This document shows positions 9,056 to 17,545 of a stretch of DNA of 64,000 bases, piece by piece. The notes under the pieces are model-generated. The model was not told the DNA's origin. It did not search any database and worked only from the letters and a program-made list of their open reading frames with translations. Numbering within the stretch: position 1 is the first letter of the stretch; each line of letters starts with the position of its first letter. The translations under genes were made by a program, and so were the position numbers. The stretch spans positions 124,001 to 188,000 of the forward strand of contig NZ_PJZI01000001.1 of NCBI RefSeq assembly GCF_002858805.1, written 5' to 3'. The DNA is from Chimaeribacter arupi (GTDB taxonomy: Bacteria > Pseudomonadota > Gammaproteobacteria > Enterobacterales > Enterobacteriaceae).

Positions 9056-9892
9056 ATGGCTATCGCGCAACATCGTTTTTGTATCAACCGTAAAATTGCC
9101 CCCAACCTGAGCCTTGAGCAGTTTTTCAGGGTGGTGAAGAAATGTGGCCTGAATAAGGTGGAGTTACGCAATGATATGCCCAGCGGCCAGGTCACGGACG
9201 GCCTGAGCACCGGCGAGGTCAGGGCGCTGGCGCAGCAATACGGCATGGACATCATCACCATTAACGCGCTGGGCCGCTTTAACCTCGGGGCGGAGCGCGA
9301 CAAGGTCTGGGCCAATGCAGAAGCAATGTTGCAGGAAGCGCAGGCGATCGGAAGCCGTGGGCTGATCCTCTGCCCGCATTGCAGCGCCGGTGATGCGCGC
9401 AGCGCGGAACAGAAGCAGCAGGAAACACTTCAGGCGCTGATCGCCCTTGCGCCGCTGTTCAAACAGTATGGCGTGACTGGGCTAGTGGAGCCGCTGGGTT
9501 TCGGCATCAGTTCACTGCGCTCCTCATTGCTGGCCCAGTCCTTGATCCGGGATTCAGCCGCGCCTTATAAACTGGTGATCGACACCTTCCACCACCATCT
9601 GGATGAGGTGGATCAGGCCGCGTTTGACCAGCAAATGGCGATGGAGAGCATCGGGCTGGTGCACCTTTCCGGCGTGGAAGACCCGCGTGACAAATCCCTG
9701 CTGACCGATGAAGAGCGCATCATGCTGAGCCAGGGCGACCTGCTGAAAAGCAAACAGCAGGTGGATAACCTGGAACGGCTGGGGTATCAGGGGATCTATT
9801 CGTTTGAGCCGTTCTCCTCGGTGCTGGAAAACTGGCAGGAAGCGGATATTGAGCGTGAAATCAAACAAAGCATGGCGCTGATTCAGGGCTGA
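9056..9892 (+). CDS. iolI: IolI-like 2-keto-myo-inositol (inosose) isomerase, xylose-isomerase-like TIM barrel
   Basis: The 278-residue AP-endonuclease-2/TIM-barrel protein shows the IolI pattern of metal ligands: Glu145 (VEPLGFG), Asp176 and His179 with His181 nearby (DTFHHH), a histidine strand (VHLSGVED) and Glu251 (SFEPFSS). The segment LTDEERIMLSQGD parallels IolI of Bacillus. It would interconvert inosose isomers, widening use of inositol stereoisomers. A related family such as IolE or IolH is possible, but the motif order fits IolI best. It is the last gene of the transporter unit. Confidence 0.75.
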   Translation: MAIAQHRFCINRKIAPNLSLEQFFRVVKKCGLNKVELRNDMPSGQVTDGLSTGEVRALAQQYGMDIITINALGRFNLGAERDKVWANAEAMLQEAQAIGSRGLILCPHCSAGDARSAEQKQQETLQALIALAPLFKQYGVTGLVEPLGFGISSLRSSLLAQSLIRDSAAPYKLVIDTFHHHLDEVDQAAFDQQMAMESIGLVHLSGVEDPRDKSLLTDEERIMLSQGDLLKSKQQVDNLERLGYQGIYSFEPFSSVLENWQEADIEREIKQSMALIQG

Positions 9893-9932
9893 GGCCACTC
9901 GTCAGCCGAGGCCGTTATTGGCGTGATCTGAC

Positions 9933-9963
9933 TGCCCGGCCGCTGTTATGGCCGGGCATTTCT
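9933..9963 (+). terminator. Terminator after iolI
   Basis: TGCCCGGCC (9933-9941) pairs with GGCCGGGCA (9950-9958), followed by TTTCT. It closes the iolT-iolI unit. Confidence 0.6.
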
Positions 9964-10037
9964 GCGCTGTGCGTGTCAGGCGCGGGGGGAGCGTGTCAGA
10001 CGAGGTGTGGCAGACGAGATGTGTCAGGCGAGGCGCG

Positions 10038-11009
10038 TCAGGCGAGGTATGTTTTCAGCGCCTGTGCCGCCTGCGACAACGCCATTTTCACCGCCGGCAC
10101 CTGGCTGAGCGGGTTCAGCAGCCCGTAATCATGGATCAGGCCGTTATAGCGCACCAGCGTGGTTTCCACCCCGGCTTCATTCAGCTTGCGCCCGTACGCC
10201 TCGCCCTCATCACGCAGCACATCAAATTCCGCCACCTGAATCAGAGCGGGCGGCAGCCCGGCAAGCTGGTCAGGCGTGGCCCGCAACGGCGACGCGTGCA
10301 GCTCTACGCGCTTGCTCTCATCCGTGGTGTAGTTGTCCCAGAACCATTTCATCATATTGCGGCTGAGGAAAAAGCCTTCCGGGTAAGACTGGTAAGATCC
10401 GCTGTCAAACGCGGCATCCGTCACCGGCCAGAGCAGCAGCTGGAAACGCACATGCGGCGCGCCCTGCTCTTTTGCCATCATCGCCACCACCGCCGCCATA
10501 TTGCCGCCGACACTGTTGCCCACCACGGCCAGCCGCCCGCCATCAAGGTTCAGCTCTGCGCCGTGGCCCGCCACCCAGCAGGTCGCGGCATAGGCCTGAT
10601 GAATAGCCACCGGATATTGCGCCTCCGGGGAGGGCGTGTAGTTAACGAACACGGCCGCCGCGCCGCTCTCCACCACCAGATCGCGCACCAGCCGCTGATG
10701 CGTCGGGAAATCCCCCAGCACCCAGCCGCCACCGTGGAAGAACATAAATACCGGCAGCATACCCACCGCCCCTGCCGGCCGCACCACGGTCAGGCTGAGA
10801 TCGTGCCCGCCGCTGTTCACGGTGCGCTCCGTGATCTCCACGCCGGAAAGGTCGACCGCTACGGCGTTCTGCGCATCGGTCAGCACCTGCCGCGCCGCTT
10901 CCGGTGAGAGCTGCTCCATCGGCGGGCCACCCGCGGCGTTCAGCTGGCTGAGAAACTGCTCAATATGGCGGTCGGTCGTGGCCTGTTCCGGGGTTATCGC
11001 GTTGCTCAT
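10038..11009 (-). CDS. Alpha/beta hydrolase, HSL-family esterase
   Basis: The 323-residue cytoplasmic carboxylesterase belongs to the hormone-sensitive-lipase (family IV) group. The oxyanion HGGG is at 92-95 and the nucleophile Ser166 sits in GNSVGG. The acid EFDVLRDEG and the base histidine in GLIHDYG follow in the usual order. No signal peptide is seen. ATG 11009 has a clear CAGGAG ribosome site; an earlier in-frame start at 11045 does not. It follows the MDR reductase gene on the same strand, but a terminator lies between them. The natural substrate cannot be told from sequence. Confidence 0.85.
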   Translation of the reverse strand: MSNAITPEQATTDRHIEQFLSQLNAAGGPPMEQLSPEAARQVLTDAQNAVAVDLSGVEITERTVNSGGHDLSLTVVRPAGAVGMLPVFMFFHGGGWVLGDFPTHQRLVRDLVVESGAAAVFVNYTPSPEAQYPVAIHQAYAATCWVAGHGAELNLDGGRLAVVGNSVGGNMAAVVAMMAKEQGAPHVRFQLLLWPVTDAAFDSGSYQSYPEGFFLSRNMMKWFWDNYTTDESKRVELHASPLRATPDQLAGLPPALIQVAEFDVLRDEGEAYGRKLNEAGVETTLVRYNGLIHDYGLLNPLSQVPAVKMALSQAAQALKTYLA

Positions 11010-11044
11010 GATGTTCTCCTGGGAAAGTGGGACGGGTGAAATCA

Positions 11045-11087
11045 AAAGATCAGGCGGCCTGAGCGCAGTGTGCAGGCTCAGGCCGCC
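11045..11087 (-). terminator. Terminator after the MDR reductase gene
   Basis: GGCGGCCTGAGC (11053-11064) is perfectly complementary to GCTCAGGCCGCC (11076-11087). Read leftward, the 12-bp stem is followed by a T-rich run (TGATCTTTTGAT). Confidence 0.65.
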
Positions 11088-11111
11088 CGTATGGCGTGGG
11101 GTGACGCCGGG

Positions 11112-12119
11112 TCACTGTTCAATAACGATTTTGCCCATATGCTGGCCGGAATATTCGTAGTTAAAGGCGTCTGCCAGTTCCTCAAGGGCAAAGGATTTGT
11201 CGATAAACGGCGTGACGCGGTTGGCGTCCAGCGCGCGGATCATCTCCTGCTGATGGCGGCGGCTGCCCACGGTGATGCCGCGCAGCGCCGCCTGTTTGGC
11301 CATCAGCTGGGCGGTGGGCACATCACCCGCCAGCCCGGTAAAGACGCCAATCAGCGCGATATGGCCGCCGATGGCTACCGCATCGATGGAGTTCGCCAGC
11401 GTGCCCGGCCCACCGATTTCAATCACATGGTCAACGCCGCGGCCGCCGGTCAGTTCCCAAATCTGTTTGCCCCAGTCCTGGTGCTGACGGTAGTTCACCC
11501 CGGCATGCACACCCATCGTTTTCAGGCGTGTGAGTTTTTCATCAGATGAGGAGGTGGCAAAGACGCGTGCGCCCATCATCTGGGCCAGTTGCAGCGCAAA
11601 CAACGACACACCACCGGTGCCGAGGATCAGCACATCGTCCCCCGCTTTTAACCCGCCGTTGACCACCAGCGCGCGCCAGGCGGTCAGCCCGGCGGTGGTG
11701 AGTGTGGCAGACTGCGCATGGCTCCAGCCCTGCGGCGCAAGGGTGAAGAACCGGGCCGGGCGCACCACCCAGGGCGTAGCATAGCCGTCAATGCCGTCGC
11801 CCGGCGTGCCGGAAAACCCGGTCACCGGGCAGGGGCCGTCTTCCCAGTCCGGGAAGAAACAAGAAACCACATGATCGCCCGCTTTCAATGTGGTGACGCC
11901 CGCACCGACGCTCTCTACCACGCCCGCGCCATCAGACAGCAACAGCCGCCCGGCCTCTGAGGACATCATCCCGGCCGCTACCGCGTAATCATGGAAGTTA
12001 AGGGAGTTGGCGTGGATGCGCACCCGCACCTCACCCGGCCCCGGTTCGCCCGGTTCCGCTACCTGTTCAATCACAATATTTTCGATACCGGGCGTTTGCC
12101 CTCGTTTGGCTGCTTTCAT
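11112..12119 (-). CDS. Zinc-less MDR-family NAD(P)-dependent oxidoreductase
   Basis: The 335-residue medium-chain dehydrogenase/reductase has a GroES-like N-terminal domain (about 1-130) and a Rossmann domain with LGTGGVSLFALQLA. The catalytic zinc Cys/His set of alcohol dehydrogenases is missing: LNFHDYAVAAG stands where the first ligand would be. It is therefore likely to be a quinone- or enone-reductase-type enzyme rather than a true alcohol dehydrogenase. The substrate is unknown. The ribosome site before ATG 12119 is poor. It stands alone, bounded by terminators on both sides. Confidence 0.85.
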   Translation of the reverse strand: MKAAKRGQTPGIENIVIEQVAEPGEPGPGEVRVRIHANSLNFHDYAVAAGMMSSEAGRLLLSDGAGVVESVGAGVTTLKAGDHVVSCFFPDWEDGPCPVTGFSGTPGDGIDGYATPWVVRPARFFTLAPQGWSHAQSATLTTAGLTAWRALVVNGGLKAGDDVLILGTGGVSLFALQLAQMMGARVFATSSSDEKLTRLKTMGVHAGVNYRQHQDWGKQIWELTGGRGVDHVIEIGGPGTLANSIDAVAIGGHIALIGVFTGLAGDVPTAQLMAKQAALRGITVGSRRHQQEMIRALDANRVTPFIDKSFALEELADAFNYEYSGQHMGKIVIEQ

Positions 12120-12210
12120 TGGATACCACGCTGATTGCTGAAGAGAAAAAGGGGAAACTGTACGGCCCCGCCTGTTTCAAGGGTAGTTCAGGCTGGTTTG
12201 TCCGGGAAAG

Positions 12211-12268
12211 AAAAAGGCACCGCGAAGGGTGCCTGGGTGGAAGAAAAAAGGCACCGCGAAGGGTGCCT
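12211..12268 (-). terminator. Tandem duplicated terminators after gudP
   Basis: The same 20-bp sequence occurs twice (12215-12234 and 12249-12268). Read leftward each copy folds as GGCACC-CTTCGC-GGTGCC and is followed by a T-run. These are two consecutive rho-independent terminators created by a local 34-bp duplication. Confidence 0.8.
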
Positions 12269-12287
12269 GCAGGAGAAAGGAGGCCGG

Positions 12288-13619
12288 TTACACCTTGAGT
12301 TCCATCCGTTTAATCTCGCCGACCACAAACAGGTAGCAGACCATCGCCATCAGCGCGGAACAGCCGACAAAGATCAGCGCGGCGTTGAATGAATGCAGCT
12401 CGCTGACCAGGTAGCCAATCACCAGCGGGGTGACGATCGAGGCGACGTTACCGAAAACGTTAAACAGGCCGCCGCACAAACCAACAATCTCTTTCGGTGC
12501 GGTGTCGGCAATCACCGGCCAGCCCAGCGCACCAAACCCTTTGCCGAAGAACGCCAGCGCCATCAGCGCCACCACCAGCGTGGTGCTGTCGGTGTAGTTG
12601 CACAAAATAATGCTGGACGCGAGCAGCATCCCCAGCACAATCGGCAGTTTACGCGCCAGCGTCAGCGACATCCCGCGTTTGATCAGCGAATCAGAGAACA
12701 GGCCGCCCGCCACCCCGCCGATAAAGCCGCACAGCGCCGGGATCGAGGCCACCAGCCCGACTTTCAGGATCGACATCCCTTTGTCCTGCACCAGATAGAT
12801 CGGGAACCAGGTCAGGAAGAACCAGGTGATGGTGTTGATAAAATATTGGCCGAAGAAAATGCCGAGCATCATCCGGTTCGCCAGCAACTGTTTGAGGTAA
12901 CCCAGTTTCGGGCCACCGCCCGCTTTTTTCGCCTGCGGGTGATCCATGTCAACTACCGCGCCGCCCTGCGCCACGTATTCCAGCTCACTTTTGGACATCC
13001 GCGGGTGGTCGGTCGGGTTGTGGATATATTTCACCCACACCGCCGTCAGCACAAAGCCTATCGCGCCCATCACGGTGAACACATGTTGCCAGCCCCAGGC
13101 GTAGGTCAGGTAGCCGAGCAGCGGCGAGAAGATCGCCAGGGAGAAGTATTGTGCCGAGTTAAAAATCGCGGAGGCGGTGCCGCGCTCTTTGGTCGGGAAC
13201 CAGGCGGCGACAATACGCGCATTGGCCGGGAAAGAGGGAGCCTCAGAAAAACCGAGCATAAAGCGCATGGCAAACATCGAGGCCGCCGCCCAGGCCAACG
13301 GCACCAGATGCACAAACCCTTGCAGGAAGGTAAACAGCGACCAGAAAAACAGGCTGTAGGTATAGACCTTTTTAGAGCCGAAGCGGTCAAGCAACCAGCC
13401 GCCGGGGATCTGCATCAATAAATAGGCCCAGCCGAATGCCGAAAATATATAGCCCATCGACATGGCGCTGAGGTGCAGTTCTTTACCCACCGCGCTGCCG
13501 GCAATAGAGAGGGTGGCGCGGTCAGCATAATTGACCGCCGTCACAATAAAAATAATCAGTAAGATCAGATAGCGGGTGCGATGGCCCTTTGCTGCCGCTT
13601 CAACGGTCGTGACGCTCAT
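12288..13619 (-). CDS. gudP: GudP-type MFS hexarate (glucarate/galactarate) transporter
   Basis: The 443-residue protein has 12 predicted membrane segments and belongs to the anion:cation symporter branch of MFS. Long stretches match E. coli GudP as I recall it, including NYADRATLSIAG, GWAYLLMQIPGGWLLDRFGS and GFSEAPSFPANARIVAAW. It would import D-glucarate or galactarate with protons. Unlike E. coli, no gudX/gudD or garD neighbour is present, so the catabolic genes must be elsewhere or the substrate differs. ATG 13619 has a GAGGATC ribosome site. A double terminator follows. Confidence 0.88.
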   Translation of the reverse strand: MSVTTVEAAAKGHRTRYLILLIIFIVTAVNYADRATLSIAGSAVGKELHLSAMSMGYIFSAFGWAYLLMQIPGGWLLDRFGSKKVYTYSLFFWSLFTFLQGFVHLVPLAWAAASMFAMRFMLGFSEAPSFPANARIVAAWFPTKERGTASAIFNSAQYFSLAIFSPLLGYLTYAWGWQHVFTVMGAIGFVLTAVWVKYIHNPTDHPRMSKSELEYVAQGGAVVDMDHPQAKKAGGGPKLGYLKQLLANRMMLGIFFGQYFINTITWFFLTWFPIYLVQDKGMSILKVGLVASIPALCGFIGGVAGGLFSDSLIKRGMSLTLARKLPIVLGMLLASSIILCNYTDSTTLVVALMALAFFGKGFGALGWPVIADTAPKEIVGLCGGLFNVFGNVASIVTPLVIGYLVSELHSFNAALIFVGCSALMAMVCYLFVVGEIKRMELKV

Positions 13620-13694
13620 CTCTTGATCCTCAAAGTGATTGATTTTTTGCCTTTTATTCGGCACAGCGGCATCAGCCCGCCGCCGCGGGAAATA

Positions 13695-13787
13695 ATGGGG
13701 GTAATAAACATTCAGGAAAGAAATGAAATCTTAAAGGACATTCATCCGAATACCATTGTGCAAATGTACAATTCACGCGATGAATAA
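13695..13787 (+). CDS. Possible 30-residue small protein, unknown
   Basis: ATG 13695 opens a 30-codon frame that is rich in Asn, Ile and Glu (start MGVINIQERNEILKD). Its composition differs from the GC-rich flanking genes. A well-formed terminator with six T residues starts 25 bp after its stop and points the same way, which suggests something is transcribed rightward here. The upstream ribosome site is weak (CGGGAAATA). It may instead be a gene remnant or chance. I do not recognise it. Confidence 0.25.
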   Translation: MGVINIQERNEILKDIHPNTIVQMYNSRDE

Positions 13788-13811
13788 AAGCCGATAAATA
13801 TCGGGATGCCT

Positions 13812-13846
13812 AAAGCAATGCGCGATAGATCGCACATTGCTTTTTT
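13812..13846 (+). terminator. Strong hairpin terminator
   Basis: AAAGCAATG-C-GCGAT pairs with ATCGC-A-CATTGC (near-perfect 13-bp stem), then six T residues on the plus strand. No established rightward gene precedes it. Read leftward it could also end padR transcripts, though the T-run is then short. Confidence 0.65.
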
Positions 13847-13979
13847 AATGGCCGCCAGCAGGGAGGAAAAAGCGTTTTTTCAGCACCGGATCACAAATAA
13901 TGCCGATATGTGCCGGCGCACAAATAAAGGGGAAAGGGTAACGTGCCGATGACACAAGGTACGTCTAACGCAAGGTGCG

Positions 13980-14543
13980 TCAGCTGCGCTCAATCTCTTT
14001 GGCGGTGCGGTCAAGGCTGTCAATAATGGCGTGCAGCGTCTCAGCGGATAAATTCTCTTTCGATAGACGCATATTCAGCGCAGTGCGGAAATTATTAATG
14101 GCGCGTTCAATTTCCGGGATAGCGCGGTTATTGGCCAGTACCGCCAGCGCATGTAACCGCCCGGCGGCGCGCGCCAGTGTTTCCCGGTTTTCCTGCAAGA
14201 AGGCGGCGCCCTGTGCAGTGAGGCGGTAGGCTTTTTTTCCGCCTGCATGATCAAAGGCGTCGATATACCCCATCTCTTCCATCAGCGTGAGATTAGGGTA
14301 AATAATGCCGGGGCTGGGCGCATATTCCCCACCGGAGCGATCTTCAATCGCCTTAATTAATTCATAGCCATGTGCCGGGCGGGTTTCCAGCGCCGACAGC
14401 ATCAGCAAACGAATATCATTGGCATCGAATAATTTTTCACGGCGCTGTTTTTTGCCGCCCATTCCCTGCCTGCGATCGCTCCGTGCTTTTTCACCGGCAG
14501 AAAAAATAAGCGGGGCATCGGCATGAGTAACGGGATTTTTCAT
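13980..14543 (-). CDS. PadR-family regulator (YqjI/NfeR-like, lacking the His-rich metal-binding leader)
   Basis: The 187-residue protein has a winged-helix PadR domain (about 38-115: HGYELIKAIEDRSGGEY, then SPGIIYPNLTLMEE) and a C-terminal helical dimerisation region. The core resembles E. coli YqjI, the nickel-responsive repressor of the ferric reductase gene yqjH. Consistent with this, a siderophore-interacting protein is encoded 2.1 kb upstream on the same strand. YqjI carries a long His/Cys-rich N-terminus; here the leader is short and has a single histidine (His8), so nickel sensing of that kind looks unlikely. It probably regulates the tannase and/or reductase genes (inference). Confidence 0.82.
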   Translation of the reverse strand: MKNPVTHADAPLIFSAGEKARSDRRQGMGGKKQRREKLFDANDIRLLMLSALETRPAHGYELIKAIEDRSGGEYAPSPGIIYPNLTLMEEMGYIDAFDHAGGKKAYRLTAQGAAFLQENRETLARAAGRLHALAVLANNRAIPEIERAINNFRTALNMRLSKENLSAETLHAIIDSLDRTAKEIERS

Positions 14544-14654
14544 AGGTCACGGCACAGGCAGGGAAACAGCCCCGAAGCATATCGGGGCAGCCTGCGGATT
14601 ACAAGGCGCGCGGCCGCCATCGGGGCCGGAAATAAAAGGAGGCTGGAAATAAAA

Positions 14655-14676
14655 TGGGGCAGCCTGTGCTGCCCCA
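14655..14676 (-). terminator. Terminator after the tannase-family gene
   Basis: TGGGGCAGC and GCTGCCCCA form a 9-bp stem with a 4-base loop. Read leftward it is followed by TTTTATTTCC. Confidence 0.7.
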
Positions 14677-14682
14677 GTGGGA

Positions 14683-16428
14683 TTATTCAATAAAGGTATA
14701 AGGCGTGTAGAAATCTTCGCCCAGCCAATGATACGTGTCATATGTCTGGTGCAGGGGCTTACGGACGTAGCTGTCAGTGCGGTTCACATCCCCTTTGCCG
14801 CTGTATACCGCGTAATCCGGGTAGGGGAATACCGGGCGTGAGGCTGCATTGGCCGGGATAGTTTCCAGGCGCATCGGTGGCTGTTGGTGCCCGGCGGCCT
14901 CCGGCGGCGGGGTGCCTTTCTCCATCATCGGTTGCCCAAAGCTGTTTTTCTGCTGCGGCGCCGCCTGCCAGGTGGTGATGGCCTGCGGGGCCTGGCCGCG
15001 CTCCACCCAGTTGACCATTGGGGTCAGCAGGTCGAGCAGGCTTGGGCCTTCACCGCCGGAACAGTGGTACATGCCCGGCAACAGGTAGAGGCGCTCAAAG
15101 CTGTCGCGTTTCGCCTCGCCCAGCGTTTTACCCACCGCCGTGTGGTAGGCCACTGAATTCAGCGGTGAAATATGCGGATCGGCCCAGCCGTGCCAGATGA
15201 TCAGCTTGCCGCCTGCGGCAGCAAATGCCGACAGATCCGGGTTGGTGGCGTCATACAGCGGGTGCAGCGCGCGCAGGGCATCAAAGGTTTCACGGGTGAA
15301 GCGCAGATCCTTCAGGGTATAGCCTGCCGGAGGGTTGTTCACAAAACTTATGGTCTTCAGCGCCGGCAGCGCAATATTACGGCTGAAGATCGGGTCATTG
15401 GCGGACTGCGGAATAAACACCCCGGCCCAGGCCAGCTCCGAGCCAAACTGCGGCCCGCCGACAATCATTTTCTGCCCGCTCCCTTCCGCGCGCGGGCCGT
15501 CATACAGGCGGCGCAAGGTCGCAACCTGAAGCCCGGACAGGCAAGAGGAGGCATTGTCACCCGCCTTGCAGCGCAGGCTGGAGACATCAAAATGGCACGC
15601 CTGCGGATCCGCGATCAGTCCATCTTTCTGGCCGTCCAGGGCGTCACAGTGCGCCAGCACCGCCTGGTGGATCAGCGGCAACTGGGCTGCCGTGATGATC
15701 GCCTTGCCATCGCTGCCGGTGTTGGTCACCGCCTGCCAGGCATGGTAGAGCGCGTTCTGCGACTGGAAGTTCATCGCTGCCGCGCCGGCAATCACGCCGT
15801 TGAAATCCTGCGGGTAACGCTGGGCTTCCATCAGTGCTTCGCGGCCGCCGTCTGAGCAGCCGTCAAAGTAGGCGTAGGCTGCCGGGTGGTGGTAAAACGC
15901 CTCAATAATCTTCTTCGAGACCACCGCCGTCAGGTGCACGCCGCGGTAAGCGAAATCTTTACGTTTTTGCGCATCATTGCCGAAGTCTTCCTCTTCCTGG
16001 GTGTGGCCCATATTGGTCGAGGCGATGGCGAAACCATTGCTGTTAAGCGGGGCGCAACCCGCTGCCGCGCCGGCCTGCAAATCAATCCGGCCACACAGCC
16101 CGCCGCAGCCCACTTGCAGGAAGCGCTGGCGCCAGCTTGCCATCGGCAATGCTACCCGGAAGCCAATGGCCGGGGCCAGCGTGCCCTCCACCATGCAGAA
16201 CGCTGCGCCGTTCTGCGTGGTCTCGGCGGCAGAGGTAATTTTGCTGCCTGCGCCGCCTATCCCCGTCAGGTCAATATTCGTCAGTGTTGCGCAGCCGGTG
16301 GCGGGTTTAATCACAGATAAAGCCGGAACCGGGTTTTCTGCGCTGTGCGCATGGCCACTTAGCCCGCCCATGCCTGCCGTTATTAAGGCAAAGATCGCGC
16401 GGTAATACTTATTACGGGTAAACACCAT
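14683..16428 (-). CDS. Secreted tannase / feruloyl esterase family protein
   Basis: The 581-residue protein starts with a signal peptide (about residues 1-29, ending GHAHSA). It belongs to the tannase/feruloyl esterase family of alpha/beta hydrolases that cleave ester bonds of gallate or hydroxycinnamate esters. The family's CS-D-HC arrangement is intact: Cys191-Ser192 in DGCSDGGREA, Asp417 in HGWADPH, His455-Cys456 in MYHCSGG. The two cysteines should form the disulfide that joins the triad. AAGGAAC precedes ATG 16428. It lies between PadR and the siderophore-interacting gene, all leftward. The precise ester specificity cannot be read from sequence. Confidence 0.88.
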   Translation of the reverse strand: MVFTRNKYYRAIFALITAGMGGLSGHAHSAENPVPALSVIKPATGCATLTNIDLTGIGGAGSKITSAAETTQNGAAFCMVEGTLAPAIGFRVALPMASWRQRFLQVGCGGLCGRIDLQAGAAAGCAPLNSNGFAIASTNMGHTQEEEDFGNDAQKRKDFAYRGVHLTAVVSKKIIEAFYHHPAAYAYFDGCSDGGREALMEAQRYPQDFNGVIAGAAAMNFQSQNALYHAWQAVTNTGSDGKAIITAAQLPLIHQAVLAHCDALDGQKDGLIADPQACHFDVSSLRCKAGDNASSCLSGLQVATLRRLYDGPRAEGSGQKMIVGGPQFGSELAWAGVFIPQSANDPIFSRNIALPALKTISFVNNPPAGYTLKDLRFTRETFDALRALHPLYDATNPDLSAFAAAGGKLIIWHGWADPHISPLNSVAYHTAVGKTLGEAKRDSFERLYLLPGMYHCSGGEGPSLLDLLTPMVNWVERGQAPQAITTWQAAPQQKNSFGQPMMEKGTPPPEAAGHQQPPMRLETIPANAASRPVFPYPDYAVYSGKGDVNRTDSYVRKPLHQTYDTYHWLGEDFYTPYTFIE

Positions 16429-16659
16429 GATTGTTCCTTTTTATTTTATGCCGCCTTCAGCATACCTTTTTACCCACATCCTTAATTCCGGCGTTATTAC
16501 GTGATGGCGTCAGGCTTTTTTCAGAAAATGAAACAGGATATATCCGGGGAATAACCTTACCCGTTTTTTTTGCAGGGACGCAGCGTGATAAAAATAACGC
16601 ATGGGGTTCAGGCTATTTTGAATAGCCGCCGCAGGAAATAACCCGGTAAGGCGCACGGG

Positions 16660-16685
16660 AAATAAGGCTCCCCGGCCAGGGAGCC
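16660..16685 (-). terminator. Terminator after the siderophore-interacting protein gene
   Basis: GGCTCCC (16666-16672) and GGGAGCC (16679-16685) pair. Read leftward the stem is followed by TTATTTCC. Moderate strength. Confidence 0.5.
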
Positions 16686-16691
16686 GGAGAA

Positions 16692-17471
16692 TTATTTCTG
16701 ATGCCAGTAGGCCACAGCGCGCAGCCTGTCCGGGTTAACGCCCCGTTCAATCAACTGGTCGCTGATCGCTTTCACCCCTTCCCCTTCACCGGTGACCCAG
16801 ATGAAACTGTCTTCCGGCGGCAGCGCCAGTGCGGCCATGCGGGCGTTAAGCTGTGCAGCATCCGCCGGCAGCCATTCGCACTGCACATGATCCAGATCCG
16901 CCAGATAGGCTTTCGCTTCCGGGCGGTGGAGGCTGACGAGCACCGTCAACGTAATGTGCTGATGCGGGGCCAGTGCCAACAGGCGGCGGCGTAACGCCGG
17001 CAAACCGGACTCATCACAAAGGTAAATCTGGTGCGCGTAGGTTTCCGGCACCACCAGCGATCCGCGCGGCCCGCCCATCGCCAGCGCGTCCCCTGGTTTG
17101 GCGGCCACGGCCCAGTCACTCGCCAGGCCCTGCGCATGGATGAAGAAATCCACCGTCAGTTCGTTCGCCGCCGCATCAAAATGCAGCGGCGTGTAGTCAC
17201 GTGAGGCCGGGCGCTGGTCACCCCAGACGATGCCCTCCGGCGTCACCTGCGGCAGGTGCAGCTCGCCGGTTTCCCGATCGGGGAAGAAAATTTTGATGTG
17301 GTCATCGAACCCGGCAGAGCTGAAGCCCTTGAGCTGGTCGCCGTGGAACACGATCCGGCGGAAGCAGCCGGCGACGGTGTCCGCCTGTTTTACGGTGATC
17401 TGCCGGAACACCAGCGGATTGCGCACGCGGGTGGGTAATGGGGTTAAAGCTGGGGAAGTAGAGTGCTGCAT
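16692..17471 (-). CDS. Siderophore-interacting protein, FAD/NAD(P)H ferric-siderophore reductase (YqjH/ViuB-like)
   Basis: The 259-residue cytoplasmic flavoprotein has an N-terminal FAD-binding barrel (SRDYTPLHFD holds the RxYTx flavin motif, about residues 95-105) and a C-terminal NAD(P)H domain ending with the conserved AYWHQK. Such enzymes reduce ferric siderophore complexes to release iron. The closest character is YqjH (NfeF). ATG 17471 is chosen over GTG 17474 because AAGG then sits at better spacing. A 23-bp near-palindrome 75 bp upstream is a good candidate for the PadR operator. It may serve the catecholate uptake system at 36-42 kb. Confidence 0.88.
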   Translation of the reverse strand: MQHSTSPALTPLPTRVRNPLVFRQITVKQADTVAGCFRRIVFHGDQLKGFSSAGFDDHIKIFFPDRETGELHLPQVTPEGIVWGDQRPASRDYTPLHFDAAANELTVDFFIHAQGLASDWAVAAKPGDALAMGGPRGSLVVPETYAHQIYLCDESGLPALRRRLLALAPHQHITLTVLVSLHRPEAKAYLADLDHVQCEWLPADAAQLNARMAALALPPEDSFIWVTGEGEGVKAISDQLIERGVNPDRLRAVAYWHQK

Positions 17472-17545
17472 CACGGGGCCTTCTGGTTGAAATAGGAACG
17501 TACAGGAGAGGTGCCACCGGGCGGTTCATCACTGCCTGCGGGCGT

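Larger units (their letters stand above)
13620..13979. promoter_or_regulatory. gudP upstream / padR downstream region
   Basis: This 360-bp stretch holds the leftward gudP promoter, a small rightward open frame (13695-13787) and a strong rightward hairpin terminator (13812-13846). Nothing else is supported. Confidence 0.45.

Noticed and set aside
12215-12268. Possible CRISPR-like repeat pair
   Set aside because: Only two copies, each a hairpin with a T-run; these are terminators, not CRISPR repeats.
12393-13421. Plus-strand open frame opposite gudP
   Set aside because: Antisense shadow rich in Gln, Arg and His; gudP matches its family along the full length.
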